From Planctomycetaceae bacterium (GTDB taxonomy: Bacteria; Planctomycetota; UBA1135; GCA-002686595): DNA of 64,000 nucleotides. The notes beneath the pieces were generated by a model. It made no database searches. It saw only the letters and a program-made list of their open reading frames with translations, and was not told the origin of the DNA. Below, in pieces: positions 8,855 to 17,180 of the stretch. The translations under genes and the position numbers were made by a program. Location: the NCBI GenBank assembly GCA_011525785.1, contig WYBT01000035.1:124001-188000 (forward strand), given 5' to 3'. Every line of letters begins with the position of its first letter. The first letter of the stretch is position 1.

Positions 8855-11740
8855 GTGGTCGGCGCGTCCCCGCCGACGAGCGCTGCGCGCGCGCGGCGAC
8901 CCGACGTGACCAGCTCCCCGATCTCCGCCGCCGCCCAGGACGTCTGGCTGCGCTTCGTGACGCAAGCCGTCGCCGGAGGAGGAGGCGACTTCGAGGCGCT
9001 GTGCGCTGCACACCACGAGCTCGCGTCCGAGCTTCGCGAACTCCACGCGCAGTGGCTCGCGCCGGCAGCGGAGACGGCGCCGCCGCCGGCTGCTGCCGAG
9101 GCGTCGATCGAGGAGTTGCTCGCGCGCTTGGCGCAGCCCGCTCTGCGCCGCGAGCGCTACCGCTTCGGTCCCGAGCTCGCGCGCGGCGGCATGGGCATCG
9201 TGCGGCGCGCCTGGGATGAGGATCTCGGCCGTCCGCTCGCCGTCAAGGTGCTCAAGCGCAATCTCGAGGCCTTCGACGCGCGCACGCTGCGGCGTTTCGT
9301 CGAGGAAGCGCGACTGGTGGCGCGGCTCGACCATCCGGCGATCGTGCCCGTGTACGACCTCGGCGTCGACGAGCTGGGGCGCCCGTTCTTCGTCATGAAG
9401 TTGGTCGAGGGCCGCGACCTGCGCGAGGTGTTCGAGTGCGTGTGGCGCGCAGCGGACGGCTGGACGTTGACGCGCGCGGTCGACGTGCTGCTGCGCGTGT
9501 GCCAGGCCGTCGGATACGCGCACGAGCGCGGCGTGATCCACCGCGACCTGAAGCCGTCGAACGTGATGGTCGGCGAGTTTGGCGAGGTGTACGTCATGGA
9601 CTGGGGCGTGGCGCGCCTGTGCGAGGCCGTGGTCGGCGCTGCCAAGCCTGCGCAGAGCGTCGCGGACGCATCCCCACAGGCTGATCTGACGCTCGACGGG
9701 GAAGTGGTCGGCACCGTGGCCTACATGGCGCCCGAGCAAGCGCGGGGTGAGCGCGCTGAACTCTCGCCGCGCACCGACGTGTACGCCGTAGGTGCGATGC
9801 TCTACCAGCTGCTCTCGCGCCGCACGCAGCATGGCGCGCCGGGCGAATCGAGTCGCGCGGTGCTCGAGCGGCTGTTGAGCGGACCGCCGGCGGCGTTGCG
9901 CGAGTGCGCGCCGCGGGCGCCGAATGAGCTCGTGGCGATCTGCGAGAAGGCGATGGAGCGCGAACCCGCGCAGCGCTACTCGGACTTGAGCGAGCTGGCC
10001 GACGATCTGCGCGGGTATCTGGAAGGCCGGGTCGTGCGCGCGCACCGCGTCGGGCCGCTCGCCATCGCCGCGAAGTGGGTGCTGCGCAATCGCGGGCTCG
10101 CCGCCGCGATGGGTGCGGCCGCGGCGCTCGGCGCATGGGCCGTCTCGTCGTGGCAGCGCAGCACCCAGGCGCGCGGCCATCTGGAGCTCGTTGCGCAGCT
10201 GCGCCAGCCGACCGAACTCCTGCGTCGCTACGAGCTGCTTTGGCCCGCCCGCGTCGAGCGTCGCAGTGCGTTCGAACGCTGGCTGGCCGAGGCCGAGCAA
10301 GCGGCGCAGGGGCTCGAGTCGTACCGCGCGATGCTCGCGGACCTGCGTGCACGCGCCGAGCCGTGGGAGCGCTCGTCGGCCGCGGAGCAGGCTGCTGAGC
10401 GAGCGCTCGCGCTGCGGCTGGCCCGAGCCGAGCGGCTCTTCGCACATCTCGAGCGCGAGCGCGCGGTGCTGCTTGCGACGGGCGCAGCCGAGACCTTCGA
10501 CGGCATGTCGCTCGAGGCCATCGAAGAGCAGCTCGTGCGCGATCGCCCGATTCTCGAGGCGCGCCGCACAGCCGCGGTGTCGCGCCTGACGTGGACCTTC
10601 GCGAGCGTCGAGGACCAGTTGCTCCACGATCGCCTCGTCGCGCTCGTGCCGGACATCGAGGCCTTGGCCGAGGCCTCGAACGGACACTCGCGCATCGAGC
10701 GCGTGCGCGCGGCGCTCGCGTACTTGCAACGCGAGGAGGCCTCGGACGGCGCCGAGGGTCGCGCGCTGTGGGATGCGGCCCGCGCGTCGATTCGAGATCC
10801 GCTCCAGTGCCCGCAGTACCGCGGACTCGAGCTCGCCGTGCAAGCAGGGCTGCTGCCGATCGGACGCGACCCCAGTTCGGGCCTGTGGGAGTTCGCGCAC
10901 CTGCAGTCGGGTGCGCCAGCGGTGCGGCGCGCGGACGGCGGGCTCGAGTTCGACGGCGAGAGCGGCATCGTGCTCGTGCTGCTGCCGGGCGGCGAGTACC
11001 GCCACGGAACTCAGAACGAGGACCCGCGCGCGCCGCTGTTCGATCCGTGGCACCAAGTGGTTGAGGGCCCGATCATGGCCGTCGTGCTCGATCCGTTCTT
11101 CGTCTCGAAGTACGAGGTCACACAGGCGCAGTGGGAGCGTTGGACGGGCGCCAATCCGAGCTACCCGGCGCAAGAACTTGACAGCGCCACGCGACCGGTC
11201 GAAATGGCGGGCTGGGAGAGCTGCGATCTGTTCGCGCTCGAGCTGGGCCTGGCGCTGCCCACCGAGGCGCAGTGGGAGTACGCCGCGCGCGCCGGCACGG
11301 ACACGCCCTGGCACGACGCCGGTGGCATCAATTCGCTGCACCTGTTCGCGAACCTGTGGGACCAGCAGTTCGAGGCTCATTTTTGCGCGGTGGCGGCGAA
11401 GACCGAGGCGAGGAACGCGGCGATCGCGCTCGCTGCCAGCGATGGTTTCGTCGGCACGGCGCCCGTGGGCTCGCTGCGGCCCAACGCGTTCGGGCTGCAC
11501 GACGTGCTGGGCAACGTGCTCGAGTGGTGCTCGGACCCGGGTGACCTCAAGTACGGCACGCCCCGCTGGCTGGGCACGGGCGCGCGCGCCACACAGGGCG
11601 CAGACCTGTTCGCGCGGGTTGCGCGCGGCGGCAGCATCTACAGCGCGCCGTCCGACGTCCGCTGTGGGGCGCGGCACTTCGTCGGCGCCCAGTGGGCCAA
11701 CGCCGACCTGGGGCTGCGTCCGATTCGCTCGGTCGACTGA
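8855..11740 (+). CDS. Ser/Thr protein kinase fused to FGE-sulfatase domain
   Basis: 961 residues if started at GTG 8855; an in-frame GTG at 8906 is an alternative and the choice is uncertain. The kinase domain spans ~102-370: GGMGIV loop (111-116), Lys131 in LAVKVL, HRDLKPSN (229-236), DWG in place of DFG (249-251) and the APEQ motif in the activation segment. A transmembrane segment follows (~410, 'GLAAAMGAAAALGAWAVSSW'), then ~270 residues rich in charged helices. The C-terminal ~250 residues are a formylglycine-generating-enzyme-type domain: LPGGEYRHGTQNED, FFVSKYEVTQAQWERW, LPTEAQWEYAARAG, GLHDVLGNVLEWCSD, RVARGGSI and a final GLRPIR. In such kinase fusions this domain is usually taken as a ligand-binding sensor rather than an active FGE. 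It is divergent from the ECF sigma gene at 8173-8790. Confidence 0.92.
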   Translation: MVGASPPTSAARARRPDVTSSPISAAAQDVWLRFVTQAVAGGGGDFEALCAAHHELASELRELHAQWLAPAAETAPPPAAAEASIEELLARLAQPALRRERYRFGPELARGGMGIVRRAWDEDLGRPLAVKVLKRNLEAFDARTLRRFVEEARLVARLDHPAIVPVYDLGVDELGRPFFVMKLVEGRDLREVFECVWRAADGWTLTRAVDVLLRVCQAVGYAHERGVIHRDLKPSNVMVGEFGEVYVMDWGVARLCEAVVGAAKPAQSVADASPQADLTLDGEVVGTVAYMAPEQARGERAELSPRTDVYAVGAMLYQLLSRRTQHGAPGESSRAVLERLLSGPPAALRECAPRAPNELVAICEKAMEREPAQRYSDLSELADDLRGYLEGRVVRAHRVGPLAIAAKWVLRNRGLAAAMGAAAALGAWAVSSWQRSTQARGHLELVAQLRQPTELLRRYELLWPARVERRSAFERWLAEAEQAAQGLESYRAMLADLRARAEPWERSSAAEQAAERALALRLARAERLFAHLERERAVLLATGAAETFDGMSLEAIEEQLVRDRPILEARRTAAVSRLTWTFASVEDQLLHDRLVALVPDIEALAEASNGHSRIERVRAALAYLQREEASDGAEGRALWDAARASIRDPLQCPQYRGLELAVQAGLLPIGRDPSSGLWEFAHLQSGAPAVRRADGGLEFDGESGIVLVLLPGGEYRHGTQNEDPRAPLFDPWHQVVEGPIMAVVLDPFFVSKYEVTQAQWERWTGANPSYPAQELDSATRPVEMAGWESCDLFALELGLALPTEAQWEYAARAGTDTPWHDAGGINSLHLFANLWDQQFEAHFCAVAAKTEARNAAIALAASDGFVGTAPVGSLRPNAFGLHDVLGNVLEWCSDPGDLKYGTPRWLGTGARATQGADLFARVARGGSIYSAPSDVRCGARHFVGAQWANADLGLRPIRSVD

Positions 11741-11970
11741 GCTGCGTCAGCGCCGCGTCGAGTCCGGCGCGCGGCGTCGTCCTTCGAGAGAAATCGCAGA
11801 TTGTTGTCGTTGCGAGCCGCTCGAGCTCAAGGGTCTTCGAGCGCGCCGCGAAGTCGATCGCGGAGCCGTCCGCGACCGCTGCGCGCTCGGAGAGTCCTCG
11901 AGGAAGAGCGGCGAGCGCAAACATGCGAGAGCGAGAGCACAGTGAGGCGGCGTGGTCGAGAGCGGGCGCG

Positions 11971-14805
11971 ATGCGCGCAGGGCTGACGATGGGAGCGCTC
12001 TCATGCGTGCTCAGCGGCGTCGCAACGGCCCAGTGCGGCTGGTCGGACCGCTTCGCGGCCCCGGGCGCTGGCGAAGGTGTGAACGCGCGCATCTACGACA
12101 TGGTCGTGCACGACTTCGGGCTGGGCGCGGGGCCGCAACTCATCGCCGGCGGCTCCTTCACCGCCGCGGGTTCGGTCGGCGCCGCGACGCATGTCGCTGC
12201 CTTCGATGGAACGAGCTGGAGCGCCGCGGGTGGCTCGGGCGTCACGGACAACGTCGTCTTCGGACTGGCCAGCTCGCCGAACTGGGGCGTCGTCGCCGGC
12301 GGCGCGTTCACGCAGATCGACGGTGTCGCGGCGCGGCGCGTCGCGCTGTTCGATGGATCGACTTGGTGGCCCGTGCTGGACGTGTCCACCGGCGTCGACG
12401 GAGTCGACGGCGACGTGTACTCCGTGCTCGTCCACGACTTCGGCTTCCCGTTCTCCACGGTGTTGTTCGCGGGCGGCCTCTTCACGTCGGCCGGCGGAAA
12501 GGCGGCGAACAACGTCGCCATTTGGGACGGCGGCAACTGGTTCCCGCTCGGCAACTTCCCTTGTGGCGGCGGCACGGCGGGCGGGAGCTTCTCTGGCCGC
12601 GTCGACGCGCTGTGCGTGTTCGACGATGGCGCCGGACCCAAGCTCTACGTCGGCGGCTTCTTCGCGAGCGTCGACTGCGGCACGCCGGCGAGCCGCGTGG
12701 CGAGCTGGGATCCGTTCACGAACACCTGGGCGGCGGTGGGGGCGCTCGCCGGCACGAACGTGTACGACCTGATCGTGTTCGACGACGGAGCGGGGCCCGC
12801 GCTCTACGCCGGCGGCGACTTGCCGGGCATGGGCAACGTCGTGCGCTGGGACGGGCTGAGCTGGACGACGGTGGGAGACGGACTCAACGACGCCGTGCGC
12901 GACCTGCTCGTGTACCAGTGTTCGGGTGCGCCGCAACTGGTCGCGGCCGGGCACTTCACGGCCTCCAACGGCGGCGCTGCTTGTCCGCGCGCGGCTCGGC
13001 TGCTGGGTGCGGAGTGGGTCGGCTTCGACGACGCAGGCGCGGGGATCAGCGGCTCGGTCGGCGGGAGCCCGCCGATCGGACTTTGCATGGCGGACTTCGA
13101 CGACGGGGAGCATCTCGAGGACCTGCACATCGGCGGGATCTTCAACACGGCCGGCGGCGCGCCGTCGAGCTTCATCGCGGCCACCTGCGCGTGCGCCGCG
13201 GCGCCCTTCCCAATGATCAACGGCGAGGTCGCCGTCACGACGATGGGCGACGTCGACGACGCCTTCGTGCTCTCGCTGGTCGACGTGCGGCCGCCGTTCC
13301 CCGCGCCCAACACCAACTGGCGCGCGCCGATGTTCCACAACGAGTTCGCGCCATCCGCGCCGAGCGAGGTGTGGACTCGCGCGAACCTCGGACAGGTGTT
13401 CGGCGTGTGCCTGGACACCGCCAGTCCGCCCAACATCTACGTCGCGTCGACTTCGATCTACCCGGACATCTCCAAGGTCTTCACGCCGGACGGGCCGGGC
13501 GCCGTGTTCAAGATCGACGGCGCGAGCGGAGACATCTCGACCTTCCTCACGACCGGGAGCGGAGCGCTCGGCTCGGCGACACTGCCGAACACCGGACCGG
13601 CGCTGGGCGATATCTGCTACGACCGCTTCCGCGACCAGTTCTTCGTCTCGAACTTCGAGGACGGGAAGATCTACCGCATCAAGGGCGGCGTCGTGGTCCA
13701 GACGCTCGACCCGTTCGCGGCGGACAACGGCGCCGCGGGGCTCGCGCCGCTCGGCGAGCGCGTGTGGGCCGTTCAGGTCTTCAACCCGCGCCAGCTGTAC
13801 TTCAGCCGCTGGAGTGAAGACGGCGCGTCGAATGGCCCGTTCGTTCCCGACAACTCGATCTGGGTCGCAACCCTGAACGGCGACGGCTCGTTCTCCGGCG
13901 CCACGGCCAAGGTCATCGACCTGCCGCCCGAGTCGGGCCAGTTCTTCGCGATGCCCTGTTCGGACATCACCTTCTCGCCCGACAACAAGCGCATGTTGAT
14001 CGCCCAGCGCACGATGGTCGGCGGGACGGAGTCGCTGGCGCACGCGTCCGCGGTGCAAGAGTTCATCGGCGGCTCGATCAGCTCGGTCGCGTGGACTCGG
14101 ACGGGCGCCAACGATCACTGGGTCGGCGCCTATGTCGGGCACTTGAACGCCGCCGGCGGCGCCGACTACGACTGCTCGCTCGCGGTGTTCGCGACCGGCG
14201 ACGCGCTGCGCTTTGCCGTCGGCGCGTACATCTACGGTCTCCAGCGCATTCCGCCCGGCGGCAACACCTTCGGGGCGGGCGCAACCTCGACCAGCCAACT
14301 GCACGACATGAACGGCGAGACGTCGGTCAGCAACAAGGTCGAGATCGGCGACTGCGAGGTGTATCGACCGGCGTGCCCGTCGAAGGTCTGGTGGTACTGC
14401 TCGTCGAAGCTCAACAGCCTTGGTTGTTACCCCGCCATCGACGCGGTCGGCCAGGCGAGCGCGTCGATGAGCAGTGGCTTCACGGTGAGCTGCAGCCAAC
14501 TGGTCGGCCAGAAGCTCGGGCTGATGTTCTACGGAACGCAGGGGCCGCACGCCGCGCCGTTCCAAGGCGGAACGCTGTGCGTGAAGCCGCCGCTGCGACG
14601 CACTCCTGCGGCGAACTCGGGCGGGACTCCGAGCGCGTGCGACGGCGCGCTGGCGGTCGACATGAACGCTTTCGCTGCCGGCGGTTCGAACCCGACGCTG
14701 TTGATTCCGGGCACGCTCGTCGCCTGTCAGTTCTGGGCGCGTGATCCCGCCAGTCCGAGCACGACCTCGCTGTCGGACGCGCTGGAGTACTACATCGACT
14801 TCTAG
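11971..14805 (+). CDS. Secreted beta-propeller protein with delta-60-like repeats and C-terminal cysteine module
   Basis: 944 residues from the ATG at 11971, chosen because it gives a compact signal peptide (MRAGLTMGALSCVLSGVATA). An in-frame ATG at 11923 would add 16 residues. The first ~330 residues hold repeats of the form 'GGxFTxAGG..VAxWDGxxW' (LFAGGLFTSAGGKAANNVAI, LYAGGDLPGMGNVVRWDGLS), like the delta-60/Kelch-type repeats of large secreted proteins. The middle (~450-700) reads as an NHL/SMP-30-like propeller (AVFKIDGASGDISTFL, YDRFRDQFFVSNFEDGKIYR). The C-terminal ~135 residues are the shared module: YCSSKLNSLGCYPAI, GLMFYG, PFQGGTLCV, NSGG, CDG, QFWARDP, LSDALEYYI. No catalytic residues are recognised. 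The preceding 230 bases (11741-11970) contain nothing I can identify. Confidence 0.85.
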   Translation: MRAGLTMGALSCVLSGVATAQCGWSDRFAAPGAGEGVNARIYDMVVHDFGLGAGPQLIAGGSFTAAGSVGAATHVAAFDGTSWSAAGGSGVTDNVVFGLASSPNWGVVAGGAFTQIDGVAARRVALFDGSTWWPVLDVSTGVDGVDGDVYSVLVHDFGFPFSTVLFAGGLFTSAGGKAANNVAIWDGGNWFPLGNFPCGGGTAGGSFSGRVDALCVFDDGAGPKLYVGGFFASVDCGTPASRVASWDPFTNTWAAVGALAGTNVYDLIVFDDGAGPALYAGGDLPGMGNVVRWDGLSWTTVGDGLNDAVRDLLVYQCSGAPQLVAAGHFTASNGGAACPRAARLLGAEWVGFDDAGAGISGSVGGSPPIGLCMADFDDGEHLEDLHIGGIFNTAGGAPSSFIAATCACAAAPFPMINGEVAVTTMGDVDDAFVLSLVDVRPPFPAPNTNWRAPMFHNEFAPSAPSEVWTRANLGQVFGVCLDTASPPNIYVASTSIYPDISKVFTPDGPGAVFKIDGASGDISTFLTTGSGALGSATLPNTGPALGDICYDRFRDQFFVSNFEDGKIYRIKGGVVVQTLDPFAADNGAAGLAPLGERVWAVQVFNPRQLYFSRWSEDGASNGPFVPDNSIWVATLNGDGSFSGATAKVIDLPPESGQFFAMPCSDITFSPDNKRMLIAQRTMVGGTESLAHASAVQEFIGGSISSVAWTRTGANDHWVGAYVGHLNAAGGADYDCSLAVFATGDALRFAVGAYIYGLQRIPPGGNTFGAGATSTSQLHDMNGETSVSNKVEIGDCEVYRPACPSKVWWYCSSKLNSLGCYPAIDAVGQASASMSSGFTVSCSQLVGQKLGLMFYGTQGPHAAPFQGGTLCVKPPLRRTPAANSGGTPSACDGALAVDMNAFAAGGSNPTLLIPGTLVACQFWARDPASPSTTSLSDALEYYIDF

Positions 14806-14826
14806 CTCGAGCGAATTCGCCATCGC

Positions 14827-14873
14827 GACGCCCCACGAGGTCGGATGCCCAGCGCATCGCCTCGCGGGGCGTC
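14827..14873 (+). terminator. Hairpin terminator-like stem after secreted propeller gene
   Basis: Arms 14827-14840 and 14860-14873 pair over 14 bases with one mismatch around a 19-base loop, 21 bases after the stop codon at 14805. There is no T-tract, as expected at this GC content. Confidence 0.55.
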
Positions 14874-14912
14874 GGCGTGCCGCTCGCTCTCGCCAGGCTT
14901 GGCCGTGTTGGC

Positions 14913-14918
14913 TACCAT
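14913..14918 (+). promoter_or_regulatory. Candidate -10 box TACCAT for the 2-oxoacid dehydrogenase operon
   Basis: The TACCAT hexamer is followed by ~81 bases of leader before the ATG at 15000. It is the same hexamer seen before 8855 and, on the reverse strand, before 27274. The -35 region is unclear. Confidence 0.3.
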
Positions 14919-14999
14919 CCGCCAGATTGCGGACAGGGCTTGCAGTGCGCGGCGCAGGGCGTCGCCGCTGGAGGCGCTCCGCAGGCCACCGCGAACGCC

Positions 15000-16118
15000 A
15001 TGACCGCCCCCGATACCCTCACGATCCTCGCGCCGGACGGCTCGCTGAAGGGCAGCGAGCCCCAGATCGCGCCCGACGAGCTGCTCCACTGCTACCGCAC
15101 CATGGTGCGGGTGCGCGCGTTCGACGACGTGTGCCTCAAGCTGCAGCGCTCGGGCCGCATCGGCTTCTCGATCCCCAACAAGGGCGTCGAGGCCTGCCAG
15201 GTGGGCGCGGCGAGCGCTCTGGCGAAGACCGACTGGATCTTCCCCAGCTACCGCGACTTCGGGATGGCGCTGTACCACGGCGTCACGCCCACGGACATGA
15301 TGCACAACATGTTCGGCAACGACCTCGACACCGCTCGGGGCCGCCAGATGCCGGTGCACTTCTCGTTCACCGAGCCGATCAAGTTCGTCTCGATCAGCTC
15401 GCCGCTGGGCACGCAGATCCCGCAGGCCGTTGGCGCCGCGTACGCGATGAAGTTGCGCGGCGAGAAGACCGTCGCGCTGACCAGCTTCGGCGACGGCAGC
15501 ACCTCGACCCTGGGCTTCCACAGCGGCATGAACTTCGCCGGCGTGTGGAAGGCGCCGGTGGTGTTCCTGTGCCAGAACAACGGCTACGCGATCAGCTGCT
15601 CGACGGCCGAGCAGACCGCGAGCGAGAGCTTCGCGATCAAGGCCAAGGCCTACGGGATGCCGGGCGTGCGCGTCGACGGCAACGACCTGCTCGCGATGCG
15701 CGCGGCCACGCTCGAAGCGGTCGAGCGCGCGCGCCGCGGCGAGGGGCCGACGCTGATCGAGGCGGTGACCTTCCGCATGGGCGGGCACTCGACCTCTGAC
15801 GATCCGACGCGCTACGTGCCCAAGGAACTGGTCGAGGAGTGGGCCAAGAAGGATCCGATCGATCGCTTCGAGCGCTACCTCAAGAAGAAGAAGCTGTGGA
15901 CCAAGGAGCTCGGTGAGCGCACCTACGCCGAAGCCGTGGACGAGGTCTCGGCCGCGGTCAAGGTCGCGGAGAGCACTCCTGCGCCCAAGCTCGAGAGCAT
16001 CTTCAGCGACGTGTTCGCGAGCGTGCCCGAGCACCTGCGCCGCCAGGGCCAGGCTGCGTTCGACCTCGCCGCGCGCAAGGGCGACGCGGGCGCCGGCGAC
16101 GGCAAGTTCCCGCTCTGA
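15000..16118 (+). CDS. bkdA1: 2-oxoacid dehydrogenase E1 component alpha subunit (branched-chain type)
   Basis: 372 residues. This is the ThDP-dependent decarboxylating subunit of a 2-oxoacid dehydrogenase complex; it oxidatively decarboxylates the 2-oxoacid and, with E1 beta, passes the acyl group to the lipoyl arm of E2. The ThDP-binding motif is FGDGSTSTLGFHSGMNFA with GDG at 164-166 and QNNGYAIS at 192-199. The MGGHSTSDDPTRY phosphorylation-loop-like segment favours the branched-chain (BCKDH-like) rather than the pyruvate branch. The ATG at 15000 is chosen because the conserved N-terminus follows it. E1 beta starts 64 bases downstream and E2 after that, forming an operon. Substrate specificity (branched-chain 2-oxoacids versus pyruvate) is inferred. 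Confidence 0.9.
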   Translation: MTAPDTLTILAPDGSLKGSEPQIAPDELLHCYRTMVRVRAFDDVCLKLQRSGRIGFSIPNKGVEACQVGAASALAKTDWIFPSYRDFGMALYHGVTPTDMMHNMFGNDLDTARGRQMPVHFSFTEPIKFVSISSPLGTQIPQAVGAAYAMKLRGEKTVALTSFGDGSTSTLGFHSGMNFAGVWKAPVVFLCQNNGYAISCSTAEQTASESFAIKAKAYGMPGVRVDGNDLLAMRAATLEAVERARRGEGPTLIEAVTFRMGGHSTSDDPTRYVPKELVEEWAKKDPIDRFERYLKKKKLWTKELGERTYAEAVDEVSAAVKVAESTPAPKLESIFSDVFASVPEHLRRQGQAAFDLAARKGDAGAGDGKFPL

Positions 16119-16182
16119 ATCGAGTCCTGCTACCACCCTGCTGATCCGCGCGAAGCGCAGCACCCGGACACACGAGAAGACA

Positions 16183-17157
16183 ATGGCGACGTTGACGATG
16201 GTTCAGGCGGTGAACGACGCGCTCAAGGTGGCGATGCGCCGCGACGAGAGCGTGCTGGTGTTCGGCGAGGACGTCGGCCCCAAGGGCGGCGTGTTCCTCG
16301 CGACCGAAGGCCTCACCAAGGAGTTCGGCAAGGGCCGCTGCTTCGACACGCCGCTGTCGGAGGACGGCATCGTCGGGACCGCGATCGGCATGGCGATGAA
16401 CGGCCTCAAGCCGATCGCCGAGATCCAGTTCCAGGACTTCATCTTCCCGGCCTTCGACCAGATCGTCAGCGAGGCGGCGAAGATGCGCTATCGCTCCGGC
16501 GGCCAGTACACCGTGCCGATGGTGATCCGCACGCCCTACGGCGGCGGCATCCGCGGCGGGCTGTACCACTCGCAGTCGGGCGAGGCCTACTTCTGCCACA
16601 CGCCGGGCCTCAAGGTGGTCGTGCCCTCGACGCCGGAGGACGCCAAGGGGCTGCTGCTCGCCTCGATCGAAGACCCCGATCCGGTGTTGTTCCTCGAGCC
16701 CAAGGCGCTCTACCGCACCACCAAGGCCGACGTGCCCGAAGGCCATTACACGACGCCGCTCTCGACCCTGCGCACCGCGCGCACGGGCAAGGATGTGACG
16801 GTGTTCTGCTACGGCGCGATGGTGCCGGTGTGCTTGAAGGCGGCGGAGCAAGCTGCTGAGAAGGGCATCGAGTGTCTGGTCGTCGACCTGCGCACGTTGA
16901 TGCCGCTCGACGAAGAAGGCGTGCTCGAGGCCGCCAAGCAAACCGGCCGCGTGGTGGTCGTGCACGAGGCGCCGCGCTTCTGCGGCTTCGGGGCCGAGAT
17001 CAGCGCGATGATCGCCGAGAACATCATCGAGTACATGGAAGCCCCGGTCGCGCGCGTCACGGGCTTCGACACGCCCTTCCCCAACACGCTCGAGCACCAC
17101 TACATGCCCGATGCGCGCCGCGTGCTGGACGCCATCGAGCACGTCGCCGGCTTCTGA
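16183..17157 (+). CDS. bkdA2: 2-oxoacid dehydrogenase E1 component beta subunit
   Basis: 324 residues, the normal length. Starts MATLTMVQAVNDALKVAMRR, which is the family's beginning, with GAGAAG just before the ATG at 16183. Diagnostic segments include FGEDVGPKGGVFLATEGL, FDTPLSEDGIVGTAIGMA, IRTPYGGGIRGG, the glycine-rich C-terminal domain entry (VTVFCYGAMVPVCLKAA) and DLRTLMPLDEEGV. It forms the alpha2beta2 E1 heterotetramer with the upstream subunit and contributes to the ThDP site. Located 64 bases after E1 alpha and 23 bases before E2. Confidence 0.93.
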   Translation: MATLTMVQAVNDALKVAMRRDESVLVFGEDVGPKGGVFLATEGLTKEFGKGRCFDTPLSEDGIVGTAIGMAMNGLKPIAEIQFQDFIFPAFDQIVSEAAKMRYRSGGQYTVPMVIRTPYGGGIRGGLYHSQSGEAYFCHTPGLKVVVPSTPEDAKGLLLASIEDPDPVLFLEPKALYRTTKADVPEGHYTTPLSTLRTARTGKDVTVFCYGAMVPVCLKAAEQAAEKGIECLVVDLRTLMPLDEEGVLEAAKQTGRVVVVHEAPRFCGFGAEISAMIAENIIEYMEAPVARVTGFDTPFPNTLEHHYMPDARRVLDAIEHVAGF

Positions 17158-17180
17158 CTCCCATCCCACGCACAACGACC

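Noticed and set aside
8606-11677. A 1023-residue reverse-strand frame
   Set aside because: Antisense to the kinase-FGE gene, whose catalytic motifs are unambiguous; the composition is that of a shadow frame.
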